Of a DNA stretch of 64,000 nt, positions 55,150 through 64,000 are shown in pieces. Each line of letters starts with the position of its first letter. Within the stretch, counting starts at the first letter, position 1. The notes beneath the pieces were generated by a model. The model was not told the DNA's origin. It saw nothing but the letters and a program-made list of their open reading frames with translations, and did not search any database. The position numbers were made by a program, and so were the translations under genes. Source of the DNA: Notolepis coatsorum (taxonomy: Eukaryota > Chordata > Actinopteri > Aulopiformes > Paralepididae); contig OZ020585.1 of the NCBI GenBank assembly GCA_963971535.1, positions 160,076,211 to 160,140,210 of the forward strand, written 5' to 3'.

Positions 55150-57015
55150 CGTATACTATAGGCTAATCTCAGGTGTACTGCACAGGAAACAAATAGTCTA
55201 TAAACTACGATCTGTGTTGCATATAGGCCTACCTATACAACCAAGAAGCAATCCGTGCATGGATCTGGGGAGACGTCAGTGCAGATTACTGTCCTGTACG
55301 CCTTGTCGGCCGGAACGATTCAGGCAGGCAATCAGTTGGCAGGCCCTAGGACAAGGGAGGGAGGCAAGAGGAAAGAAAAAAAACACAGGGAACGACGCAT
55401 AAATTCATGTCAAACAGTACTGCATGAGGTGATTAATCTCAGGTGTACTGCACAGGAAACAAATATAGTCTATAAACTACGATCTGTGTTGCATATAGGC
55501 CTACCTATACAACCAAGAAGCAATCCGTGCATGGATCTGGGGAGACGTCAGTGCAGATTACTGTCCTGTACGCCTTGTCGGCCGGAAAGATTCAGGCATA
55601 GGCAATCAGTAGGCAGGCCCTAGGACAGAAAAAAAACACAGGGAACGACGCATAAATTCATGTCAAACAGTACTGCATGAGGTGATTAATCTCAGGTGTA
55701 CTGCACAGGAAACAAATATAGTCTATAAACTACGATCTGTGTTGCATATAGGCCTACCTATACAACCAAGAAGCAATCCGTGCATGGATCTGGGGAGACG
55801 TCAGTGCAGATTACTGTCTTGTACGCCTTGTCGGCCGGAAAGATTCAGGCATAGGCAATCAGTAGGCAGGCCCTAGGACAGAAAAAAAACACAGGGAACA
55901 ACGCATAAATTCATGTCAAACAGTACTGCATGAGGTGATTAATCTCAGGTGTACTGCACAGGAAACAAATATAGTCTATAAACTATGATCTGTGTTGCAT
56001 ATAGGCCTACCTATACAACCAAGAAGCAATCCGTGCATGGATCTGGGGAGACGTCAGTGCAGATTACTGTCCTGTACGCCTTGTCGGCCGGAAAGATTCA
56101 GGCATAGGCAATCAGTAGGCAGGCCCTAGGACAGAAAAAAAACACAGGGAACGACGCATAAATTCATGTCAAACAGTACTGCATGAGGTGATTAATCTCA
56201 GGTGTACTGCACAGGAAACAAATATAGTCTATAAACTACGATCTGTGTTGCATATAGGCCTACCTATACAACCAAGAAGCAATCCGTGCATGGATCTGGG
56301 GAGACGTCAGTGCAGATTACTGTCCTGTACGCCTTGTCGGCCGGAAAGATTCAGGCATAGGCAATCAGTAGGCAGGCCCTAGGACAGAAAAAAAACACAG
56401 GGAACGACGCATAAATTCATGTCAAACAGTACTGCATGAGGTGATTAATCTCAGGTGTACTGCACAGGAAACAAATATAGTCTATAAACTATGATCTGTG
56501 TTGCATATAGGCCTACCTATACAACCAAGAAGCAATCCGTGCATGGATCTGGGGAGACGTCAGTGCAGATTACTGTCCTGTACGCCTTGTCGGCCGGAAA
56601 GATTCAGGCATAGGCAATCAGTAGGCAGGCCCTAGGACAGAAAAAAAACACAGGGAACGACGCATAAATTCATGTCAAACAGTACTGCATGAGGTGATTA
56701 ATCTCAGGTGTACTGCACAGGAAACAAATATAGTCTATAAACTACGATCTGTGTTGCATATAGGCCTACCTATACAACCAAGAAGCAATCCGTGCATGGA
56801 TCTGGGGAGACGTCAGTGCAGATTACTGTCCTGTACGCCTTGTCGGCCGGAAAGATTCAGGCATAGGCAATCAGTAGGCAGGCCCTAGGACAAGGGAGGG
56901 AGGCAAGAGGAAAGAAAAAAAACACAGGGAACGACGCATAAATTCATGTCAAACAGTACTGCATGAGGTGATTAATCTCAGGTGTACTGCACAGGAAACA
57001 AATAGTCTATAAATT
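55150..57015. repeat. 253-bp tandem repeat, seven full units plus a partial
   Basis: TAATCTCAGGTGTACTGCAC recurs at 55,164, 55,434, 55,687, 55,940, 56,193, 56,446, 56,699 and 56,973. Inner spacings are exactly 253 bp. The first and last units are 270 and 274 bp because they keep AAGGGAGGGAGGCAAGAGG, which all inner units lack. Units are nearly identical. The repeated 64-codon frames are by-products. The array lies directly upstream of the transposase gene and may act as its control region (inference). Confidence 0.95.
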
Positions 57016-58211
57016 AGTATTGTTTGTCTAGCAGTGTCGAGCTTGAGTGTTATACTCCGAGTACATACTGTAGTATAGACAGCATAGTTGGTGGTAGTAT
57101 AGACATGGTAGCATAATAGTAAAATTCAGTAAGACAGTTATTATTAGTTAAAATTCTGATATTGAAGAAGTTTTGGTTGATAAAGTGGGCAGTTTATCCT
57201 GTGCTGAAAAGTCTCCATTCCAATAGAGAGAGTATATATTTTAGTGTTTATTTGATTGATTTGGCCTTTTATTTATTACGTTTCCACAGTTATTTCCTCA
57301 TACTTTATTAACATTTTGTACATAATACAAGTTCATGTTAAAATGATGACACAAAAAGCCAGACCGAGGGCTTGTTTCATAAACAAACTGAACTTTCTTT
57401 TGCCTGCCTACTGTATTTGTTTGGTGGAAACCTGATCATAAAGTAAAGTAAAAAAAAAAAAAAAAAAAGTAGTGTGCTATTTTTGTAGTGTAGCTTGCTA
57501 CATTTATCTGGGGATAGCTTCCATTGTAGTTGAGCTATATTTAATCGAGAGTAACTAGTGTAGCTTACTACATTTTCCAAGTAGCTTGCCCATCACTGGC
57601 TAAATGCTGCATGTAGCTAGTTAGCTGAACTGAAGCTATATAGGTAGCCAGGTAGCTAAATGGCTGGCTATACTATAGCTCCAGTTCAGAACAACACTTT
57701 TTCACTGGTAGTTTGTGGAAATGAACCAACTTTCCCCTCTTTCACACGGTAAAATTAGTTTGAACAGCCAGGAGCAATATAAAAAAAAAACACAGTGGTC
57801 CCGTTGTTTGGTAAGCAACGTTGCATTACCCAACAGAGGTCAGACATAGCTAACAGCTAACATTAGCAGCAGGCACACATAACGTGTAAAAACGCATAAC
57901 CATGTAAAAAACGAACACAGCACTACTCCGCTGGCGTTTGCAATCGAAATCATAGATACAGAATAATATCCACCATCGACTTTATCATGCACTATATACT
58001 CACGTTTTATTGTCGATTAACGATGCAGAGATACAGCACACGCTGATACAACAATGGAGGAAGGTGCAGGTATTCTGGGAGGCAAGGTACAGGTGTAGTG
58101 CATTCTGGGAGGCGCCCGCCCAGGAAGCTGGTGTGTGTGCAGGCAGCCTAGACAAGTCTCAACATGTCTCCTAATCATGCATTATATAGTGGCCCCCAAT
58201 ACGCAGGTGCA
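57016..58211. other. Unassigned stretch with a hAT-like end
   Basis: 57,460-57,597 contains TAGTGTGCTATTTTTGTAGT, GTAGCTTGCTACATTT and a terminus-like AGTAGCTTGCCCATCACTG, a known fish hAT end type in reverse, but no partner was found. The remainder (GCTAACA-rich, then GCATTCTGGGAGGC twice near 58,070-58,110) has no gene. Confidence 0.45.
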
Positions 58212-58221
58212 GAACGGGTAC

Positions 58222-58261
<40 letters not shown>

Positions 58262-59240
58262 AACTTTATTAACAGATTGCAGAATGGGTACAATACAGTA
58301 CAGCTCAATACACACAATTGTTAAGGGGATGCAGACCAGAGAAAGACTTTCGTCTTGTTTACATCAGGGTCCCCCATAACCTTTCAATTCATCAGGACAT
58401 ACATCGTCATCATCATTTATTTATTCGTACATGGAATTACCACAGTCCAACAGTACATATAATTCACCAAATACCATGGCCGAAAGGAACAGGAAGAAGA
58501 AAAAATCTTCTACACCTGCCCTTACACACACACAACACACCAATAGACTTATTGTGTAAAACAAACAGAATATGCATTTTGCAAAAATGGAAACATCAAC
58601 ACAACCAAATTAAATCAACATAAATAAACCCATTTTGTGTATCTATCAGCAAACTACATATTTCGGTTCATTCATTTACACACACACACACACACACATA
58701 CATGACATACAGACAGTACTGCTACATCTATACATTTATGAAACCGTACATTAGGTGGGGTGGGGTGGGGGGGGGCTGTACATTGGAGATGGTTGGGTGG
58801 GTGGGGTGGGGGGGTTGGGTAGGTTGGGTATAGGAGGGGTGGGTGGACACTGTACAACTGTATACAAGCACATTGGAATATTGACAAAACCATGTTTGGT
58901 AATTTACTGTACATTGGAGGGGGTTGGGTTAGGACATTTACAGGGGCCAGTTTCGAATTGCAGTCTCCCGTATAGGTGTTCTTTGAGAGTGGTTTTGAAA
59001 GTGGGTAGTGATTCACATTCCTTTACAGCTTTGGGTAGGGCGTTCCACATTGATCTGGCATAATTGCGAAACATGTTTAGTCCCTGATTGAGCCGAATCT
59101 GGGTACCAGGCCCATTGCATGTTGATGTACTCTGTCGTCTCTAAGCCATCCTAGGTTGTCAAAGTGGGCAGGGGTGAGGTGGGTTCTAGGAGTAAGGTCA
59201 AGCATGTAGTCTGACCAGTTTGTTTTGAGATGTTTGTGTA
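58212..59240 (-). mobile_element. L2-like LINE family A, minus copy inside the CACTA element
   Basis: It starts with a (TTGA)n tail, then AAAACTTTATTAACAGATTG and the GGATGCAGACCAGAGAAAGA block, then a G-rich UTR strand (58,757-58,850) and ORF2 C-terminal sequence in reverse (TTCCACATTGATCTGGCATA). A 290-bp foreign stretch at about 58,390-58,675 interrupts it. Inserted after the CACTA element arrived, or carried by it. Confidence 0.85.
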
Positions 59241-59592
59241 GCAGGGTGGATTATCCCTATGAACGTTCACCAGGTAGGGGGAACGCAGCATGCAGATCTG
59301 AGTCCAACTGAATCCCTGACTTTAGTGCAGGAGTAGAGTGGAGCTTTAGCAGAGTGGTGGATGGGGCCTATAGGATTTACTAACCTAGGGGTAGTGAGCT
59401 GGTCCTTCTTGCCCTCCAGGGCGACTCGCAGTAATTCCCCACACACCCACACTTCTCCTAATACTACCCGCACCCTCCCACACCTGGTGGCAGTAGTGAT
59501 AGATGATATACTTTCTCCCCAAAGCAGTACCTTTCCTTGCTGATGAGCAGAGACCTGTCCCAATGATATAGGCTCCCCTGTTAGGGAAGTTT
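59241..59592. other. Unassigned 350-bp stretch
   Basis: Mixed-composition sequence with no repeat, frame or RNA gene I can support. The minus-strand frame of 98 codons here has no recognisable features. Confidence 0.35.
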
Positions 59593-59850
59593 AGGCTGCA
59601 GAGGACTATGATGGTCCAGTTCTACACTGCCATCATCCAGTCCATCCTCACCCTCTCCATCATCACCTGGTTCCCTGCAGCCACGGTCAGGGACAAGGCT
59701 GCAGCGGGTGATACGATCAGCGGAGAGTGTGATCGGCTGCCCCCTTCCCTCCCTCAAGTCCCTACATTCCTCCAGGGCCTTGAGGAGGGCGAGGAAGATC
59801 ATGGCAGACCCCGCCCACCCGGGTCACGACCTCTTCACCATGCTTTTCAC
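59593..59850 (+). mobile_element. LINE fragment (fourth family), ORF2 C-terminus
   Basis: The frame reads MVQFYTAIIQSILTLSIITW and FPAATVRDK. After one shift it continues LQRVIRSAESVIGCPLPSLK, SSRALRRARKIMADPAHPGH and DLFTML. This is the conserved C-terminal block of fish L2/Rex-like ORF2, distinct from families A-C. The minisatellite begins straight after it. Confidence 0.85.
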
Positions 59851-60880
59851 CCTAGCAACCACCTAGAAACACCCTAGCAACCACATATAACACCCTAGCA
59901 ACCACCTAGAAACACCCTAGCAACCACTTATAACACCCTAGCAACCACCTAGAAACACCCTAGCAACCACATATAACACCCTAGCAACCACCTAGAAACA
60001 CCCTAGCAACCACTTATAACACCCTAGCAACCACCTAGAAACAACCTAGCAACCATATATAACACCCTAGCAACCACCTAGAAACACCCTAGCAACCACT
60101 TATAACACCCTAGCAACCACCTAGAAACACCCTAGCAACCACTTATAACACCATAGCAACCACCTAGAAACACCCTAGCAACCACTTATAACACCCTAGC
60201 AACCACCTAGAAACACCCTAGCAACCACTTATAACACCCTAGCAACCACCTAGAAACACCCTAGCAACCACCCATAACACCCTAGCAACCACCTAGAAAC
60301 ACCCTAGCAACCACCTAGAAACACCCTAGCAACCACTTATAACATCCTAGCAACCACCTAGAAACACCCTAGCAACCACCCATAACACCCTAGCAACCAC
60401 CTAGAAACACCCTAGCAACCACTTATAACACCCTAGCAACCATAGAAACACCCTAGCAACCACTTATAACACCCTAGCAACCACCTAGAAACAACCTAGC
60501 AACCATATATAACACCCTAGCAACCACCTAGAAACACCCTAGCAACCACTTATAACACCCTAGCAACCACCTAGAAACACCCTAGCAACCACTTATAACA
60601 CCATAGCAACCACCTAGAAACACCCTAGCAACCACTTATAACACCCTAGCAACCACCTAGAAACACCCTAGCAACCACTTATAACACCCTAGCAACCACC
60701 TAGAAACACCCTAGCAACCACCCATAACACCCTAGCAACCACCTAGAAACACCCTAGCAACCACCTAGAAACACCCTAGCAACCACTTATAACACCCTAG
60801 CAACCACCTAGAAACACCCTAGCAACCACCCATAACAGCAACCACCTAGAAACACCCTAGCAACCACTTATAACACCTTA
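59838..60880. repeat. 43-bp minisatellite of alternating 22- and 21-mers
   Basis: CACCCTAGCAACCACCTAGA and CACCCTAGCAACCACTTATA alternate for about 1.04 kb, roughly 24 pairs. Variants (CATATATAA, CCCATAA, ACAACC) recur in the same order in the two halves, which indicates higher-order duplication of about 430 bp. Confidence 0.95.
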
Positions 60881-63245
60881 TTGTGAAATAAGAATAATAT
60901 AATGTGATATGTTGATATGCTATTGTGAGATTACAACATCTGATGTGATATGACAGAGAAAGACTTTTGTCTTGTTTTTTTTAATAAAATTACAATATAT
61001 TATTGTGAAATAATAAATAAATTATGTGAAATATTCATATGCTACTGTGAGATAAAAAAATGTGATGTGATATTACAGAGGATTTTGATTGCAATATTTT
61101 ATTGTGAAATAATAAATAAATTATGTGAAATATTCATATGCTACTGTGAGATTACAACATCTGATGTGATATTACAGAGGATTTTGATTGCGGTATCTTA
61201 TTGTGAAATAAGAATAATATAATGTGATATGTTGATATGCTATTGTGAGATTACAACATCTGATGTGATATTACAGAGAAAGACTTTTGTCTTGTTTTGT
61301 ATAAAATTACAATATTCTATTGTGAAATAAGAATAATATAATGTGATATGTTGATATGCTACTGTGAGATTACAACATCTGATGTGATATTACAGAGGAT
61401 TTTGATTGCAATATTTTATTGTGAAATAATAAATAAATTATGTGAAATATTCATATGCTACTGTGAGATTACAACATCTGATGTGATATTACAGAGGATT
61501 TTGATTGCGGTATCTTATTGTGAAATAAGAATAATATAATGTGATATGTTGAGCTATTGTGAGATTACAACATCTGATGTGATATTACAGAGAAAGACTT
61601 TCATCTTGTTTTGTATAAAATTACAATATTTTATTGTGAAATAAGAATAATATAATGTGATAAATTGATATGCTATTGTGAGATTACAACATCTGATGTG
61701 ATATTACAGAGAAACACTTTCGTCTTGTTTTGTATAAAATTACAATATCTTATTGTGAAATAAGAATAATATAATGTGATATGTTGATATGCTACTGTGA
61801 GATTACAACATCTGATGTGATATTACAGAGGATTTTGATTGCAATATTTTATTGTGAAATAATAAATAAATTATGTGAAATATTCATATGCTACTGTGAG
61901 ATTACAACATCTGATGTGATATTACAGAGGATTTTGATTGCGGTATCTTATTGTGAAATAAGAATAATATAATGTGATATGTTGATATGCTATTGTGAGA
62001 TTACAACATCTGATGTGATATTACAGAGAAAGACTTTTGTCTTGTTTTGTATAAAATTACAATATTTGATTGTGAAATAAGAATAATATAATGTGATAAA
62101 TTGATATGCTATTGTGAGATTACAACATCTGATGTGATATTACAGAGAAACACTTTCATCTTGTTTTGTATAAAATTACAATATTTTATTGTGAAATAAG
62201 AATAATATAATGTGATAAATTGATATGCTATTGTGAGATTACAACATCTGATGTGATATTACAGAGAAAGACTTTCATCTTGTTTTGTATAAAATTACAA
62301 TATTTTATTGTGAAATAAGAATAATATAATGTGATAAATTGATATGCTATTGTGAGATTACAACATCTGATGTGATATTACAGAGAAACACTTTCGTCTT
62401 GTTTTGTATGAAATTACAATATCTTATTGTGAAATAAGAATAATATAATGTGATATGTTGATATGCTACTGTGAGATTACAACATCTGATGTGATATTAC
62501 AGAGGATTTTGATTGCAATATTTTATTGTGAAATAATAAATAAATTATGTGAAATATTCATATGCTACTGTGAGATTACAACATCTGATGTGATATTACA
62601 GAGGATTTTGATTGCGGTATCTTATTGTGAAATAAGAATAATATAATGTGATATGTTGATATGCTATTGTGAGATTACAACATCTGATGTGATATTACAG
62701 AGAAAGACTTTCGTCTTGTTTTGTATAAAATTACAATATTTGATTGTGAAATAAGAATAATATAATGTGATAAATTGATATGCTATTGTGAGATTACAAC
62801 ATCTGATGTGATATTACAGAGAAACACTTTCATCTTGTTTTGTATAAAATTGCAATATCTTATTGTGAAATAAGAATAATATAATGTGATATGTTGATAT
62901 GCTACTGTGAGATTACAACATCTGATGTGATATTACAGAGGATTTTGATTGCAATATTTTATTGTGAAATAATAAATAAATTATGTGAAATATTCATATG
63001 CTACTGTGATATTACAACATCTGATGTGATATTACAGAGGATTTTGATTGCGGTATCTTATTGTGAAATAAGAATAATATAATGTGATATGTTGGTATGC
63101 TATTGTGAGATTACAACATCTGATGTGATATTACAGAGGATTTTGATTGCGGTATTTTATTGTGAAATAAGAATAATATAATGTGAAATCAAAAGATACT
63201 GTCTTTTTTACATGTATTTGTTGGGATATTACAGGAGGCCTTAAT
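60881..63245. repeat. Right subterminal array of the CACTA element
   Basis: Units of about 107-119 bp carry ATTGTGAAATAAGAATAATA, GTGAGATTACAACATCTGAT and GTGATATTACAGAG. Two unit types alternate, one with AAAGACTTTCGTCTTG and one with GGATTTTGATTGC. Larger blocks repeat at 61,348, 61,781, 62,455 and 62,891, giving 433- and 436-bp higher-order periods. TGTGATATTACA and TTACTGT words are shared with the left array. Confidence 0.93.
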
Positions 63246-63311
63246 TACAATATGTTACTGTAAGATAATACTGTTAAATGTTGTGAAATGCTGGTTACTT
63301 TTTACAGTGTG

Positions 63312-63473
63312 GGCAAATAACACCTCTATGCAGTCCTTGAATGCTTCAATGCTGGAATCTGGAGCTCTGTATACACAACTGACAATCACGTTTCTTTGTT
63401 TTTCCATGCAGATCTCTACCGTCATACAATCCATCATACAATGTATCAAGTGAAAAATGTATTTTTATTTTTA
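63312..63473 (-). mobile_element. LINE family C (minus), endonuclease piece and 5' end
   Basis: The minus strand reads MMDCMTVEICMEKQRNVIV, SCVYRAPDSSIEAFKDCI and EVLFA, an APE-type LINE endonuclease segment (the VYRAP motif is typical). It is the upstream neighbour of QTQKVTFICG at the left side of the CACTA element. It ends at TTTGCTCACACAAT (63,474-63,487), the second copy of the LINE C TSD, so the LINE was 5'-truncated on insertion. Confidence 0.85.
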
Positions 63474-63731
63474 TTTGCTCACACAATAATCTTAACAATA
63501 TAACACAAAAGTAGCCGTTATCACGAGCTCTTCTGTGTTCACATAACTTTCCCAAAACAGACTTGTAATCTAAGTTGCCTAAACCAGTTTGTCGATTTTA
63601 AAAGCTCAGAGGACAGAACGGGTTTATTTGTTTATATTTCTTTATTGACAAGGAGGTAGGGAAGAATAGATAGAGGTGGATGGATGGAGGAACAGCTATG
63701 CGGTGCCCAGGTACTCAGCTGGAATCCTTCC

Positions 63732-63805
<74 letters not shown>

Positions 63806-64000
63806 AGTGTTCTGATGCTCCATAGCTAACCACACCAGGATTGCATTTTGTCAATACAGTTGGAAGCTGGAGGAAGCGATATAAAGAAACGAATTGCCAA
63901 TAAATGTGAAGTTATCTTTGGACCTGTTGTCAAGCCTCATCAATATACCCCCCCCCCCCCCCCATTTCCTCACTAATGGAAATGGTATTGCGGAGTCACG
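63474..64000. other. Flank with simple repeats
   Basis: Contains a (GA)n run at 63,735-63,801 and a C run at about 63,948-63,963. Otherwise unassigned; no gene, tRNA or paired element ends. Confidence 0.6.

Larger units (their letters stand above)
43958..63309 (-). mobile_element. 19.35-kb CACTA/EnSpm-type (CMC) DNA transposon
   Basis: The left end is CACTGTAAAAATGTTCACC and the right end, reversed, is CACTGTAAAAAGTAACC, with 11 identical terminal bases. The 2-bp TSD is TG (43,956-43,957; 63,310-63,311). Removing the element plus one TG joins LINE C as EVLFA|QTQKVTFICG in an open frame, which independently confirms both limits. Both end regions are arrays that share TGTGATATTACA, as expected for subterminal transposase sites. 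Two minus-strand genes sit in the middle: a zinc-finger transposase-like protein and a SAMD3-like protein. Other contents are a palindrome, five tandem arrays, SINEs and LINE fragments acquired later. The superfamily call rests on CACTG ends, short TSD and general knowledge of fish CMC-EnSpm elements. Confidence 0.85.

Noticed and set aside
55682-56888. Identical 64-codon frames in tandem
   Set aside because: By-products of the 253-bp tandem repeat.
60950-63082. Repeated CYCEI-type 63-codon frames
   Set aside because: Shadow of the right subterminal array of the CACTA element.
43956-63312. A 3-bp target duplication for the CACTA element
   Set aside because: Flanks are CTG and TGG; only TG is duplicated, and a 2-bp duplication restores the LINE frame.

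Overview
This window is vertebrate nuclear DNA, almost certainly from a teleost fish. It has no bacterial-style operons. It is full of fish-type tRNA-derived SINEs, L2-like LINE fragments with (TTGA)n or (CTTGA)n tails, dozens of hAT elements with 8-bp target duplications, and long micro- and minisatellites. I see no ordinary host protein-coding gene. Nearly every base can be placed in a nest of mobile elements, sometimes five levels deep, and the layout reads as a stack of insertions. Most element limits below rest on paired terminal repeats plus matching target-site duplications (TSDs), read by eye from the sequence.

Region 1 (1-31,248). Plus-strand pieces of one L2-type LINE occur in correct 5'-to-3' order at 1-274, 3041-3527, 7282-7494 and 31,009-31,248. 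They look like one LINE copy pulled apart by about 30 kb of later insertions. Between them lie hAT elements (275-3040, 3528-7281, 7528-8529), a Harbinger-like element (8996-13,013) with nested hATs and a GATA-rich Harbinger MITE, two opposed copies of a second LINE family (13,234-15,290 minus; 25,997-31,008 plus), a foldback hAT (15,291-19,477), and a degraded Ty3/Gypsy retrotransposon on the minus strand (19,517-25,833). A further Harbinger-like element (28,307-30,858) carries unidentified exon-like coding sequence.

Region 2 (31,249-41,770). Here are inverted L2 copies, large hAT elements with perfect TSDs (33,510-35,923; 35,975-38,947, the latter with a near-perfect palindrome and long trinucleotide arrays), a 220-bp tandem duplication, a GC-rich stretch of unknown origin, and a 46-bp inverted repeat pair.

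Region 3 (41,770-63,490). A third LINE family (minus strand), bounded by a 14-bp TSD at 41,773 and 63,474, is split by a Harbinger-like element (42,050-43,422) and by the main feature of the window: a 19.35-kb CACTA/EnSpm-type (CMC) transposon at 43,958-63,309. It has CACTGTAAAAA termini, a 2-bp TG TSD, and end arrays that share the motif TGTGATATTACA. It encodes two minus-strand genes: an 886-residue protein with four C2H2 fingers and a transposase-like core (52,303-54,963), and downstream a spliced SAMD3-like SAM-domain gene (48,987-52,099). Removing the element with one TG restores an open frame in the LINE endonuclease. The transposase would act on the termini and end arrays. The SAM protein is presumably an accessory factor, which is inference. 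The remaining bases (63,474-64,000) hold only simple repeats and unassigned sequence.
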